From NCBI GenBank assembly GCA_048268845.1, contig JBLWUQ010000015.1, positions 1 to 64,000 of the forward strand: a DNA stretch of 64,000 nucleotides, in the 5' to 3' direction. Below are positions 1 through 11,850 of the stretch, one piece after another; the first letter of the stretch is position 1, and every line of letters starts with the position of its first letter. The position numbers and the translations under genes are program-made. This DNA is from Muriiphilus sp048268845. Lineage in GTDB: Bacteria > Pseudomonadota > Alphaproteobacteria > Rhodobacterales > Rhodobacteraceae. The notes beneath the pieces were generated by a model that ran no database searches, was not told where the DNA came from, and saw only the letters and a program-made list of their open reading frames with translations.

Positions 1-1086
1 GACGCCGAAGCCGCGCGTCTGGCCGAAGCCGCCGCTGCCGAGGCGTTGCGCGAGCGGTTGAAGAACGCCGATGACGAGTTGACCGCGATGACGCTGGCGC
101 TCGAGGAACAGCGCAAGCGGGCCGAGGACACGCTGACACTGCTGGCCGCCGCCGAGGCGGCGAACAAGGACCTCGACCTTAGGCTCGCCGCCGCGCTGAC
201 CGAGGTCGAGGCGCTGTCGAACGATGTCGGCGACGAGGCGGCGCTGCGCGACCGTCTGGCCGCCGCGCTGGCCGCCAAGGCCGCCGCCGAGACCGAGGCC
301 GAAACCGCGCTGAGCGAGGCCGACCGCCGGGCGCTGCTGCTGGCTGCCGCCAACGCGGAATTGTCGGGCGAAAAGGCGGTATCCGCCGAGGCACAGCGCA
401 AGATCGCGCTGCTCAATGAACAGATGATCGTGCTGCGCCGCCAGCTTTCGGGGCTGCAACAGATCCTTGACGAATCCGAGACCCGCGACGCCGACGCGCA
501 GGTGCAGATCGAGGCGCTGGGCACCCGGCTGAACACGGCCCTTGCCCAGGTCGCCGCCGAACAGCGCCGCCGCGCGGAACTGGAGGAGGCCGAGCGCAAG
601 CGGCTGGAGGCGGAAGCGACGAAACTCGAGGCCTACCGGTCGGATTTCTTCGGCAAGCTGCGCGAAATCCTTGGCGACCGCGAGGGGGTGCGCATCGTCG
701 GCGACCGCTTCGTGTTCTCGTCCGAAGTGCTGTTCGACCCCGGCAAGGCGGAATTGTCGGCAGAGGGCGAAGCGCAGATCGCGCGGATGGCGCAGATCCT
801 GTCCGACGTCGCCGACCAGATCCCGCCCGAGATCGACTGGGTGATCCGCGTCGACGGCCATACCGACCGCACCAAGCTGGGCGTCAACAGCGACTATGCC
901 GACAACTGGGAACTCAGCCAGGCCCGCGCGCTGTCGGTGGTGCATTTCATGGTCGAACAGCTTGGCTTCCCGCCCGACCGTCTCGCGGCCACAGGCTTTG
1001 GCGAGTTCCAGCCGGTCGATCCCGGCGACAGCCCCGAGGCGCTGGCGGCGAACCGGCGGATCGAGTTGAAGCTGACCGAGAAGTAA
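1..1086 (+). CDS. OmpA/MotB-family peptidoglycan-binding protein, 5' end outside the window
   Basis: The reading frame is open from base 1, so the N-terminus lies beyond the left edge. About the first 200 visible residues are rich in Ala, Glu, Leu and Arg with a heptad-like pattern and look like a long coiled coil. The last ~130 residues form an OmpA/MotB C-terminal domain, with a DGHTD motif (about residues 285-289), the run NWELSQARA and the ending NRRIELKL, which are the parts that bind diaminopimelate in peptidoglycan. In relatives this architecture sits in the inner membrane next to a MotA/ExbB-like partner, which could lie just upstream but is not visible. The stop is 3 bp from the convergent M23 peptidase gene. 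Anchoring to the cell wall is inferred from the domain; the exact role is unknown. Confidence 0.85.
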   Translation, partial: DAEAARLAEAAAAEALRERLKNADDELTAMTLALEEQRKRAEDTLTLLAAAEAANKDLDLRLAAALTEVEALSNDVGDEAALRDRLAAALAAKAAAETEAETALSEADRRALLLAAANAELSGEKAVSAEAQRKIALLNEQMIVLRRQLSGLQQILDESETRDADAQVQIEALGTRLNTALAQVAAEQRRRAELEEAERKRLEAEATKLEAYRSDFFGKLREILGDREGVRIVGDRFVFSSEVLFDPGKAELSAEGEAQIARMAQILSDVADQIPPEIDWVIRVDGHTDRTKLGVNSDYADNWELSQARALSVVHFMVEQLGFPPDRLAATGFGEFQPVDPGDSPEALAANRRIELKLTEK

Positions 1087-1089
1087 CGC

Positions 1090-2070
1090 CTAGTCCGTGA
1101 CGCGCACGCCGCCCGACAGCGTATCCACCACCGCGCCGTCGCGGCGCAGTTCCGCCGTCATGCGCCAGTCGCCCGCCGCCCAACCCGCCGCGCCCCGCTT
1201 CTTGCCCGCCGCGCGGAACAGTTGCGCCTGGGTCGTCTCGAGCGTCACCTCCTGCGCGAGCAGCACGCTTCCGTCCGGCGGGCTGAGCGTGATCGCAACC
1301 ACGTCGCCGGCACGTCCACCGAAGACATAGGCCCAGCCAACCAGCGCCGGCGCGTCGCCGGGCAGGGTGGCGCGGCCCGCCGTGCCCGCCTTGATCGCAT
1401 CATAGCCCGGCACCGCCTCGGCGATCCCGACCGCGATGAGGCCGCCGGGTACATAGGGCAGGGGGTCTTTCCACAGATCGTCCTCGGGCCCGTCGTCGCG
1501 GCCGCAATCGGTGATCTCGTCGGTGTTGAACGGGTCGATGACGCGGCCCTCGTCGCGCACGGTGAAATGCAGGTGCGGGAACTCGGTCTTGCCCGAAAGC
1601 CCGACCTGCCCCAGCACCTTGCCCATCGCCACCCGCTCGCCCACGCGCACCGCGATCGTGCGCTCGCCGAGGTGGCAATACTGCGTGCTCCAGCCGTCGC
1701 CGTGGTCGATCACCACGCCGTTGCCACATTCCTGCCCGTCAAGCGCGTCCGCTGGCGTGCCGGCAAGCCCGGTATCCGGCATCCCGTCGCGCACCGCGCG
1801 CACCACGCCGGGTGCGGCGGCGATCACATCGACCCCCGCCGCCATCGCCGCCAGCGAGGGAAGGGCGAAATCGGTGCCGGAATGGCCGTCATAGCTGAGC
1901 GGGCCGCAGGTGAAATCGGCCCCGCCCGGCCCCGGATCGGCGTCGACATGGTGCTGGATGAAACACTCCTCGCCCAGCGTGCAGGCGATGGGCAGACCCA
2001 GCAGCGGCTCGCGCGCCAGCGCCGGGCCGGCAAGGGCGATGAGGGCGACAAGGGGCATGAGACGGGTCAT
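1090..2070 (-). CDS. M23-family (LytM/lysostaphin-like) metallopeptidase, secreted
   Basis: The 326-residue product has a signal peptide (MTRLMPLVALIALAGPALA). Zinc-site motifs of M23 peptidases are visible: HSGTD at residues 63-67 (His and Asp ligands) and HLHF at about 165-168. Such enzymes cut peptide cross-links in peptidoglycan or activate amidases in the periplasm. Between the two motifs are the expected Gly-rich turns, including NGVVIDHGDGW and a Q-Y-C-H-L segment. The ~130 residues after the catalytic domain are a beta-rich extension of unknown role. An alternative ATG lies five codons in and gives nearly the same signal peptide. It lies downstream of clpA on the same strand, but a hairpin separates the two, so they are probably not one operon. 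Confidence 0.85.
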   Translation of the reverse strand: MTRLMPLVALIALAGPALAREPLLGLPIACTLGEECFIQHHVDADPGPGGADFTCGPLSYDGHSGTDFALPSLAAMAAGVDVIAAAPGVVRAVRDGMPDTGLAGTPADALDGQECGNGVVIDHGDGWSTQYCHLGERTIAVRVGERVAMGKVLGQVGLSGKTEFPHLHFTVRDEGRVIDPFNTDEITDCGRDDGPEDDLWKDPLPYVPGGLIAVGIAEAVPGYDAIKAGTAGRATLPGDAPALVGWAYVFGGRAGDVVAITLSPPDGSVLLAQEVTLETTQAQLFRAAGKKRGAAGWAAGDWRMTAELRRDGAVVDTLSGGVRVTD

Positions 2071-2117
2071 GCGGTGACCATAGGCGCAAGCCCGCCCCGA
2101 TCAACCCTGCGAAACGC

Positions 2118-2150
2118 AAGGGACCGGCCCCCGAGGGGACCGGTCCTTGT
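2118..2150 (-). terminator. Hairpin terminator candidate after clpA
   Basis: GGACCGGCCCC (2121-2131) pairs with GGGGACCGGTCC (2135-2146) with one bulged A. It lies 24 bases beyond the clpA stop. The T-run on the minus strand is poor, so efficiency is uncertain. Confidence 0.45.
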
Positions 2151-2169
2151 TCTGGTTCTGGCGATGCGA

Positions 2170-4503
2170 TCAGTCCGCTGTCAGCAACGGAGGCTTCTTG
2201 CGCGAGGTCAGCCGCGCCTTTTGCGGCTCCTCGACCTTGAGCTCGATCTCGCCGTTCCTGACGCCGACCTTGACCAGACCACCCTTGGCCAGCTTGCCGA
2301 ACAACAGTTCCTCGGCCAGCGGCTTCTTGATGTATTCCTGGATCACCCGGCCCAGCGGGCGCGCGCCCATCTTGTCGTCATAGCCCTTTTCGGCCAGCCA
2401 CTCGGCGGCCTTGGGGGTCAGTTCGATGGCCACGCCACGGTCAAGAAGCTGCGCTTCGAGTTGCAGCACGAATTTCTCGACCACCTGCAGGATCACCTCG
2501 CGCGGCAGCGGCGCGAAGCTGATGACGGCATCCAGCCGGTTGCGGAACTCGGGCGTGAAGGTGCGCTCGATGGCGGCGGTATCCTCGCCCTCGCGACGGT
2601 CGCGGCCAAAGCCGATGGCCTCTTTCGCCTGTTCGGTGGCGCCCGCGTTGGTGGTCATGATGACGACCACGTTGCGGAAGTTCACCTTGCGGCCGTTGTG
2701 GTCGGTCAGCTCGCCATGGTCCATGACCTGCAACAGGATGTTGTAGACATCCGGGTGCGCCTTCTCGATCTCGTCAAGCAGCAGCACGCAATGCGGATGC
2801 TGGTCGACGCCATCGGTCAGAAGCCCGCCCTGATCGAAGCCGACATAGCCCGGCGGCGCGCCGATCAGGCGCGAAACCGCGTGTTTCTCCATGTATTCCG
2901 ACATGTCGAAACGCAGAAGCTCGACCCCAAGCTGGTCGGCCAGTTGCCGCGCCACCTCGGTCTTGCCCACGCCCGTGGGACCGGCGAACAGGTAGTTGCC
3001 GATGGGCTTTTCGGGCTCGCGCAGACCGGCGCGGGCCAGTTTGATCGCGCTGGCCAGCGCCTCGATGGCCTTGTCCTGCCCGAACACCACGCGCTTGAGC
3101 GAGACGTCAAGGTCGCGCAGCACCTGCTGGTCGTCCTTGGACACGCTTTTCGGCGGGATGCGGGCGATCTTGGCGACGATGGCCTCGATGTCCTTGGCCC
3201 CGATCGACTTGCGCCGCTTGGAGGCCGCGAGCAGGTGCTGGGCCGCGCCCGCCTCGTCGATCACGTCGATCGCCTTGTCGGGCAGCTTGCGGTCGTTGAT
3301 GTAGCGGTTCGACAATTCGACCGCCGTCTTGATCGCCTCGTTGGTATACTTGATGTGGTGGTGTTCCTCGAAATACGGCTTGAGGCCGCGCAGGATCTTC
3401 ACCGTGTCATCGACCGAAGGCTCGTTGACGTCGATCTTCTGGAACCGGCGCGACAGCGCGCGGTCCTTTTCGAAGTGCTGACGATACTCCTTGTAGGTGG
3501 TCGAGCCCATGCAGCGCAGCTTGCCGCCCTGCAGCGCGGGCTTGAGCAGGTTCGAGGCGTCCATCGCCCCGCCCGACGTGGCACCGGCGCCGATCACGGT
3601 GTGGATCTCGTCGATGAACAGCACCGCGTCGGGGTGGTTTTCCATCTCGGTCATCACCGCCTTCAGCCGTTCCTCGAAATCGCCGCGATAGCGCGTGCCG
3701 GCCAGAAGCGCGCCCATGTCGAGCGAGAAGATCGTGGTTTTCGACAGCACGTCGGGGATCTCGCCCTTGACGATCTTGTGCGCGAGGCCCTCGGCGATGG
3801 CGGTCTTGCCGACGCCGGGATCGCCGACCAGAAGCGGGTTGTTCTTGCGCCTGCGGCACAGCACCTGGATGCAGCGCTCGACCTCGTGGTCGCGCCCGAT
3901 CAGCGGGTCGATGTCGCCCGCGCGGGCCTTGGCGTTCAGATCGACGCAGTATTTCGCCAGCGCCGAATCGCTCCGGTCCTCGGCCTCGTCGTCGTCGGCA
4001 GACGCGGTGCTTTCCTCGAAATCGGGCGCGCCGGTCACCGGCCGGGTTTCGCCATAGGACGAATCCTTGGCCACGCCATGCGCGATGTAGTTGACCGCGT
4101 CATAGCGGGTCATGTCCTGTTCCTGCAGGAAATAGGCGGCGTTGCTTTCGCGTTCCGCGAAGATCGCGACCAGCACGTTGGCGCCGGTGACTTCGGTCCG
4201 GCCCGAGCTTTGCACATGGATCGCCGCGCGCTGGATCACGCGCTGGAACGCCGCCGTCGGCACCGCCTCGGAGCCTTCGATGTTGGTTTCCAGCGTGGTC
4301 AGGTCCTCGTCGATATACTTGATCACCGTCGCGCGCAGTTCCTCGAGGTTGACCGAGCAGGCCTTCATCACCCGAGCCGCGTCGGTCTCGTCGATCAGGG
4401 CCAGAAGCAGGTGCTCGAGCGTCGCCAGTTCGTGGCGCCGGTCATTTGCATGTGCAAGCGCCGCGTGGATCGCTTGTTCAAGGGTATTCGAAAATGATGG
4501 CAC
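2170..4503 (-). CDS. clpA: ATP-dependent Clp protease ATP-binding subunit ClpA
   Basis: The 777-residue AAA+ unfoldase feeds substrates to the ClpP peptidase, which is also encoded in this window. Domains in order are a Clp-N repeat domain (1-140), first AAA+ module with Walker A GDPGVGKT near residue 226 and Walker B LFIDEIH, second AAA+ module with GPTGVGKT near residue 508 and LLLDEIEKAHP, then the ClpB-D2-small domain. The acidic linker around residues 150-170 and the length fit ClpA rather than ClpB, which has a long coiled-coil insertion. The start is GTG, supported by a GAGGAG ribosome site nine bases upstream. The 261 bp upstream carry no gene, so clpS, the usual clpA partner, is not adjacent. 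A TTGACA-like box on the minus strand at 4597-4602 is a possible promoter element. Confidence 0.96.
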   Translation of the reverse strand: MPSFSNTLEQAIHAALAHANDRRHELATLEHLLLALIDETDAARVMKACSVNLEELRATVIKYIDEDLTTLETNIEGSEAVPTAAFQRVIQRAAIHVQSSGRTEVTGANVLVAIFAERESNAAYFLQEQDMTRYDAVNYIAHGVAKDSSYGETRPVTGAPDFEESTASADDDEAEDRSDSALAKYCVDLNAKARAGDIDPLIGRDHEVERCIQVLCRRRKNNPLLVGDPGVGKTAIAEGLAHKIVKGEIPDVLSKTTIFSLDMGALLAGTRYRGDFEERLKAVMTEMENHPDAVLFIDEIHTVIGAGATSGGAMDASNLLKPALQGGKLRCMGSTTYKEYRQHFEKDRALSRRFQKIDVNEPSVDDTVKILRGLKPYFEEHHHIKYTNEAIKTAVELSNRYINDRKLPDKAIDVIDEAGAAQHLLAASKRRKSIGAKDIEAIVAKIARIPPKSVSKDDQQVLRDLDVSLKRVVFGQDKAIEALASAIKLARAGLREPEKPIGNYLFAGPTGVGKTEVARQLADQLGVELLRFDMSEYMEKHAVSRLIGAPPGYVGFDQGGLLTDGVDQHPHCVLLLDEIEKAHPDVYNILLQVMDHGELTDHNGRKVNFRNVVVIMTTNAGATEQAKEAIGFGRDRREGEDTAAIERTFTPEFRNRLDAVISFAPLPREVILQVVEKFVLQLEAQLLDRGVAIELTPKAAEWLAEKGYDDKMGARPLGRVIQEYIKKPLAEELLFGKLAKGGLVKVGVRNGEIELKVEEPQKARLTSRKKPPLLTAD

Positions 4504-4764
4504 CTGTTTTTCTCCTCGTTGCGGGCCGGAGTTTGTCCGACCGTCGCCTCACTGCCCTAGAGTTCGGTTTTCCTGCCGTATCTTCAACCCTTGTCCTGTC
4601 AATTTTCCTTGTGTTCGGGCAATTCCGTCGGCGCGAACGGAACCGCCCCTCGTTCGGGCGCGGCATGGAGGGCGGCGGGGTGACCCGTGCAGGCCGTGCC
4701 TCTTGCCTGCATCATATCGCGCCAGCCCGCAGACAACAAATCAAATGGCGGCCAGCTTGCCCGG

Positions 4765-5532
4765 TCAGAAACTGTCCTTGGCCGCGCGGATATGGGCGAA
4801 GACCTCGGCATCCGGCTTGCCCGCCATCCCCAGCGCGGACTTCACGCGGTCAAGCCCGGCGCGCAGGAACGGGTTCGTCGCCTTCTCGAGCGCCAGCGAC
4901 GAGGGCACCGTGGGCGTATCGGCCGCCCGCGCGCCTTCGGTGTGCTTCATGCGCTGCACCAGCGCCGGGTTGTCCGGCTCGATGCTCAGCGCGAAGCGGC
5001 CGTTCGACAGGGTGTATTCATGCCCCGAACAGATCAGGGTGTCGTCGGGCAGGGCGGCAAGCCGCATGAGGCTGTCCCACATCTCGGACGGCGAGCCCTC
5101 GAACAGCCGCCCGCAGCCCAGCGCCATCAGGCTGTCGCCGGTAAAGGCCGCAGCCGCGTCGCGCAGGTAATAGGCGACGTGCCCAGAGGTATGCCCCCTG
5201 GCGTCGATCACCTGCACCGCGTGGCCGGCGAAATCGACGACATCCCCCGGCGCCACGGCAAGGTCGAGCGCGGGCAGGCGGTGGGCGTCGCGCGCCGCGC
5301 CGATGACGCGGGGGTGATGCGCCTCGACCAGATCGGCCAGCCCGTCGATGTGGTCGGCGTGGTGGTGGGTGATGAAGACGTCGCTGAGCCGCCAGCCGCG
5401 CCGTTCCAGCACCGCCTCGATCGGCCAGCTTTCGGGTGCATCGAACAGCGCCGTCGCGCCGGTCGTGCGGTCATGCACCAGAAAGGCATAATTGTCGGAC
5501 AGGCAGGGAATGGTTTCGATCTCCAGCGTCAT
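4765..5532 (-). CDS. gloB: Hydroxyacylglutathione hydrolase (glyoxalase II)
   Basis: The product (255 residues) hydrolyses S-lactoylglutathione to lactate and glutathione, the second step of methylglyoxal detoxification in the cytosol. It is a metallo-beta-lactamase fold protein with the binuclear metal motif THHHADH at residues 55-61. Further family features are the GHTSGH segment, TGDSLMALGCGR and the C-terminal HAGSF-domain-like region. The frame stays open far upstream, but the chosen ATG begins MTLEIETIPCLSDNY, the conserved family start, and has an AGGAGA ribosome site. It is divergent from the DUF938 gene with 79 bp between the two starts. Confidence 0.95.
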   Translation of the reverse strand: MTLEIETIPCLSDNYAFLVHDRTTGATALFDAPESWPIEAVLERRGWRLSDVFITHHHADHIDGLADLVEAHHPRVIGAARDAHRLPALDLAVAPGDVVDFAGHAVQVIDARGHTSGHVAYYLRDAAAAFTGDSLMALGCGRLFEGSPSEMWDSLMRLAALPDDTLICSGHEYTLSNGRFALSIEPDNPALVQRMKHTEGARAADTPTVPSSLALEKATNPFLRAGLDRVKSALGMAGKPDAEVFAHIRAAKDSF

Positions 5533-5611
5533 GGCGCTCTCCTTTGCCCCGCGTTCGTTTGAATGTTGCCCTATTGCCGACATGGGTGCAACATTGCGCC
5601 CGGAGAACGCG

Positions 5612-6265
5612 ATGACAACCGAGGCGCAAAGACCACCCCGACACTCGCAGGCCGATCCCGCCGGGGATGACGGCAGGCTCAGCGCGCCCGCCGCCGCCCG
5701 CAATACCGGCCCGATCATCGACGCGCTGCGCCGCCATGTGCCGGCGCGGGGCGTGGTGCTCGAGATCGCCGCCGGCACCGGACAGCACGCGGTGGCCTGC
5801 GCGCAGGCGTTTCCGGACCTCGACTGGCAGCCGACCGACATCGCGAGCGACCGGCTGGCCTCGATCGACGCATGGCGTGCCTCCGAGGGCGTGGCCAACA
5901 TGCGTGTCGCGGTGCACCTCGACGCCGCCCAGCCCGACTGGACCTTCGGCCCGGTCGATCTGGCGGTGGTGGTGAACCTGATGCACCTGATCCCCGAGCC
6001 TGCCGCGCGAAACGTGATCCGGGGCATCGCCCGCGCGCTGAGGCACGAAGGGTGCTTTTTCCTCTACGGTCCGTTTCGCTCCGGCGGCGCGTTCCGTTCC
6101 GAAAGCGATGCGCAATTCGATGCCAGCCTGCGCCGCGACAGTCCGGCGATGGGCTACAAGGACGCCGAGTGGATCGTGGCCGAGGCCGAAGCCTGCGGGC
6201 TGCGCGCCGTCGAGACCATCGAGATGCCCGCCAACAACCTGTCGCTGGTCTTCGCCAAGGCCTGA
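5612..6265 (+). CDS. DUF938 family SAM-dependent methyltransferase-like protein
   Basis: The product (217 residues) matches the DUF938 family, small class I methyltransferase-fold proteins of unknown substrate (eukaryotic relative METTL26). Visible features are the conserved entry APAAARNTGPI, the SAM-binding loop LEIAAGTGQHA (motif I), the acidic end of strand 2 in WQPTDIA, the family segment NLMHLIPEPA and the LYGPF stretch. The ATG at 5612 was chosen over an earlier in-frame ATG because of the GGAGA ribosome site seven bases upstream and because the family begins near here. Function is not established. Confidence 0.85.
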   Translation: MTTEAQRPPRHSQADPAGDDGRLSAPAAARNTGPIIDALRRHVPARGVVLEIAAGTGQHAVACAQAFPDLDWQPTDIASDRLASIDAWRASEGVANMRVAVHLDAAQPDWTFGPVDLAVVVNLMHLIPEPAARNVIRGIARALRHEGCFFLYGPFRSGGAFRSESDAQFDASLRRDSPAMGYKDAEWIVAEAEACGLRAVETIEMPANNLSLVFAKA

Positions 6266-6339
6266 GCGTGCCCGGCCCGGCCTGCCTTGCCGCGCGCAAG
6301 ACGGTGGCGAATCCGCCGCGATCCGCTAGTGTCGCCGCC

Positions 6340-7101
6340 ATGCACATGGACGTCCGCGATCTCAAGGCTTTCTACTATCGGTCCGCGCTGGGCCGGGCGG
6401 CGCAACGGGCGGTGCGCGACCGGGTGCGGGTGTTCTGGCCCGAAGCCAACAAGCAGACGGTGGTGGGCTATGGTTTTGCGGCCCCGCTGCTGCGCCCCTA
6501 TCTTTCCGATGCGCGCCGGGTGATCGCGCTGATGCCGGCGCCGCAGGGGGTGATGCCCTGGCCTGCCGGCGCGCCGAATGTCTCGGTGCTCTGCGAGGAG
6601 GCGCTTTGGCCGCTCGATACCGGGGTGGTGGACAAGCTCCTGTTCCTGCACGGGCTGGAAACCACAAACCATGTCGAGCCGCTGCTCGAGGAAGCCTACC
6701 GCGTGCTTGGCCCCGGCGGGCGGGCGCTGTTCATCGTGCCCAACCGCGCCGGGCTGTGGTCGCGCTCGGACGCGACGCCGTTCGGCTATGGCCGGCCCTA
6801 TACGATGCGCCAGCTCGAGACCTTGCTGCGCAATTTCGGCTTCACCCCCGAGCGTCAGGACGCCGCGCTGTATCAGCCGCCCTCGACGCGGCGGTTCTGG
6901 CTGAAGACCGGGCCGATGTGGGAGCGCACCGGCCGCGCGATGTCGATGGCGCGGGCTGGCGGGGTGCTGATGCTGGAGGCCTCAAAACAGGTGCCCAAGC
7001 CGCGCCGCCCCGGCCTGAGCGAGCGGGTGAAAAAGCCGCTCTCGGTGCTCGAAGGACTGGGCGTGCCGGAACCCTCGCACCGGACGCGGACCCCGCGCTG
7101 A
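6340..7101 (+). CDS. Class I SAM-dependent methyltransferase (type 11 domain)
   Basis: The 253-residue protein starts MHMDVRDLKAFYYRS, a start typical of Rhodobacteraceae homologues. A methyltransferase-11 core occupies roughly residues 30-160: a degenerate motif I region (VVGYGFAAPLL), the LFLHGLET strand, EEAYRVLGPGGRALFIVPN (post-I/III) and a GYGRPYT loop before helix alpha-E. The glycine-rich motif I is weaker than in the DUF938 neighbour. The C-terminal 60 residues are basic and Pro-rich. Substrate is unknown. A CTAGTGT -10-like sequence lies at 6325-6331 just before the start, so the leader may be very short. Confidence 0.75.
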   Translation: MHMDVRDLKAFYYRSALGRAAQRAVRDRVRVFWPEANKQTVVGYGFAAPLLRPYLSDARRVIALMPAPQGVMPWPAGAPNVSVLCEEALWPLDTGVVDKLLFLHGLETTNHVEPLLEEAYRVLGPGGRALFIVPNRAGLWSRSDATPFGYGRPYTMRQLETLLRNFGFTPERQDAALYQPPSTRRFWLKTGPMWERTGRAMSMARAGGVLMLEASKQVPKPRRPGLSERVKKPLSVLEGLGVPEPSHRTRTPR

Positions 7102-7248
7102 TCTGCCGCAAGGCACCGCGCGCAGAGATTCGCCGCAGGCGCGGGCGGGTTTGCCTTGAAAATCAAGCAACACGCCCGTTGCGACGCCCGCGCGGCGAAA
7201 CCCCTGACGGCAAAGGCCGCATGTTGGCGATAAACCTGCGTATCAGTG

Positions 7249-7277
7249 TTGCGGGATCACAAAGCCTCTGCTAGACC
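7249..7277 (+). promoter_or_regulatory. Candidate promoter of the atpHAGDC operon
   Basis: TTGCGG (7249-7254), a 17-base spacer and TAGACC (7272-7277) fit a housekeeping sigma-70-type promoter of alphaproteobacteria. It would give a leader of about 90 bases before atpH. The remaining sequence from 7102 holds no other gene that I can see. Confidence 0.45.
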
Positions 7278-7374
7278 CACGCCGATTTCAGATGGCGCAA
7301 ACGCGCGGCATCGACAGGCCGCCCCGCTCTGTTTCGGCAGACGTCAGAGGGGCTAAGACATCGGAAGGGTGGAC

Positions 7375-7932
7375 GTGTCCGGAGCTTCGATTTCAACTGG
7401 CATTGCCCAGCGCTACGCGACTGCGGTGTTCGAACTGGCCGGCGACGGCAAGGAGATCGGCGCGGTCGAGGCGGATCTCGACCAGATCGAATCCGCCCTG
7501 ACGGGCAGCGAGGATTTCAGGGCGATGATCAACTCGCCGGTCTATTCGCGCGACGAACAGGCCGCCGCGATCAAGGCGCTGGCCGCAAAGATGGGCCTCA
7601 CCGACACCATGACCGGCGTGCTCGGCGTGATGGCCGGCAAGCGCCGGTTGTTCGTGCTGCCGCAGCTTGTCGCGGCCCTGCGCGAGGCGATCGCCGCCGA
7701 CAAGGGCGAAGTGACCGCCGACGTGACCGCCGCCAAGGCGATGACCAAGGCACAGCAGGACAAGCTGGCAAAGGCGCTCAAGGCGTCGGTCGGCAAGGAC
7801 GTTAAGATCAATATGGCCGTCGATGAAAGTCTCATCGGCGGTCTTGTCGTCAAGGTGGGCTCGAAGATGATCGACAGTTCGATCGCCTCGCGGCTCAGCG
7901 CACTTCAGAATTCCATGAAAGAGGTCGGATAG
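7375..7932 (+). CDS. atpH: ATP synthase F1 subunit delta
   Basis: The product (185 residues) is the peripheral-stalk subunit that ties the F1 head to the b subunits (OSCP in mitochondria). It shows the family N-terminus SISTGIAQRYATAVFEL and the C-terminal signature MAVDESLIGGLVVKVGSKMIDSSI. Two GTG codons, at 7369 and 7375, could start it. The second is preferred because the GGAAGG ribosome site is then seven bases away and the resulting start resembles homologues. It is the first gene of the F1 operon, and atpA begins four bases after its stop. The F0 genes are not present, as usual in alphaproteobacteria, where F0 and F1 operons are separate. Confidence 0.95.
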   Translation: MSGASISTGIAQRYATAVFELAGDGKEIGAVEADLDQIESALTGSEDFRAMINSPVYSRDEQAAAIKALAAKMGLTDTMTGVLGVMAGKRRLFVLPQLVAALREAIAADKGEVTADVTAAKAMTKAQQDKLAKALKASVGKDVKINMAVDESLIGGLVVKVGSKMIDSSIASRLSALQNSMKEVG

Positions 7933-7936
7933 GACA

Positions 7937-9475
<1,539 letters not shown>

Positions 9476-9505
9476 GTCCCTGGGTGAGCCGAGAGGAAGC
9501 TGGCA

Positions 9506-10387
9506 ATGCCAAATCTTAAGGTCCTGAAGAACCGGATCAGCAGCGTCAAGTCGACGCGCAAGATCACCAAGGCCATGCAGATGGTGGCCGCGGCCAAGCT
9601 GCGGCGGGCACAGGAGTCCGCCGAAGCCGCGCGGCCCTATTCCGAGCGGTTCAACGCCGTTCTCGCGGGGCTGGCCAAGGCCGCCGCCGGGTCGGACGCC
9701 GCACCGAAACTGCTGCGCGGCACCGGCTCGGACAAGGTGCACCTGTTGGTGGTGATGACCGCCGAGCGCGGGCTGTGCGGCGGCTTCAACTCGTCGATCG
9801 TCAAGCTCGCCAAGGCCCGCGCCGACGCGCTGCTGGCGGCCGGCAAGACGGTGAAGATGCTGACCGTCGGCAAGAAGGGCCGCGAGCAGATGAAGCGCGA
9901 CTATGCCCATCTGTCGGTCGGCCATGTCGATCTGTCCGAGATCAAGACGCTGGGCTATGACACCGCGCAAGGGATCGCCACCGATCTGCTGAAGCGGTTT
10001 GAGGCCGGTGAATTCGACGTCGCGACGATCTTCTTCAACACGTTCCAGAACGTCGTGACCCAGATCCCGACCGAGACGCAGATCATCCCGGCCACCTTCG
10101 AGGGCGTCGAGACCGAGACCGCCGACACCGGCTATGTCTACGAATACGAGCCGTCGGAAGAGGCGATCCTCGCGACGCTGCTGCCCAAGGGCGTGGCCAC
10201 CGCGATCTTCGCCGCACTTCTGGAAAACGCGGCCTCCGAACAGGGCGCGCGGATGTCGGCGATGGACAACGCGACGCGCAACGCAGGCGAGATGATCGAC
10301 AAGCTGACGATCCAGTACAACCGCTCGCGTCAGGCTGTCATCACCAACGAGCTTATCGAGATTATTTCGGGCGCCGAAGCGCTCTAA
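9506..10387 (+). CDS. atpG: ATP synthase F1 subunit gamma
   Basis: The 293-residue central-stalk subunit rotates inside the alpha3beta3 head. It starts with the conserved helix MPNLKVLKNRISSVKSTRKI and ends with NRSRQAVITNELIEIISGAE, the two helices that form the coiled-coil shaft. The globular Rossmann-like domain between them contains the segment ERGLCGGFN. The start is supported by a GAGGAAG ribosome site. It lies 30 bp after atpA and 18 bp before atpD. Confidence 0.98.
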   Translation: MPNLKVLKNRISSVKSTRKITKAMQMVAAAKLRRAQESAEAARPYSERFNAVLAGLAKAAAGSDAAPKLLRGTGSDKVHLLVVMTAERGLCGGFNSSIVKLAKARADALLAAGKTVKMLTVGKKGREQMKRDYAHLSVGHVDLSEIKTLGYDTAQGIATDLLKRFEAGEFDVATIFFNTFQNVVTQIPTETQIIPATFEGVETETADTGYVYEYEPSEEAILATLLPKGVATAIFAALLENAASEQGARMSAMDNATRNAGEMIDKLTIQYNRSRQAVITNELIEIISGAEAL

Positions 10388-10405
10388 CCGAACCGGAGAC
10401 AACAC

Positions 10406-11839
<1,434 letters not shown>

Positions 11840-11850
11840 GAGGCCCGGAA

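Noticed and set aside
1222..4497. A 1091-codon open frame on the plus strand opposite clpA and the M23 gene.
   Set aside because: Its protein is rich in Arg, His, Gln and Asp with no family pattern, and it lies opposite two clear genes. It is a shadow caused by high GC.
7102..7374. A possible tRNA or small RNA in the gap before atpH.
   Set aside because: I could not fold a cloverleaf or find a terminator with a defined start; only a promoter and leader are supported.
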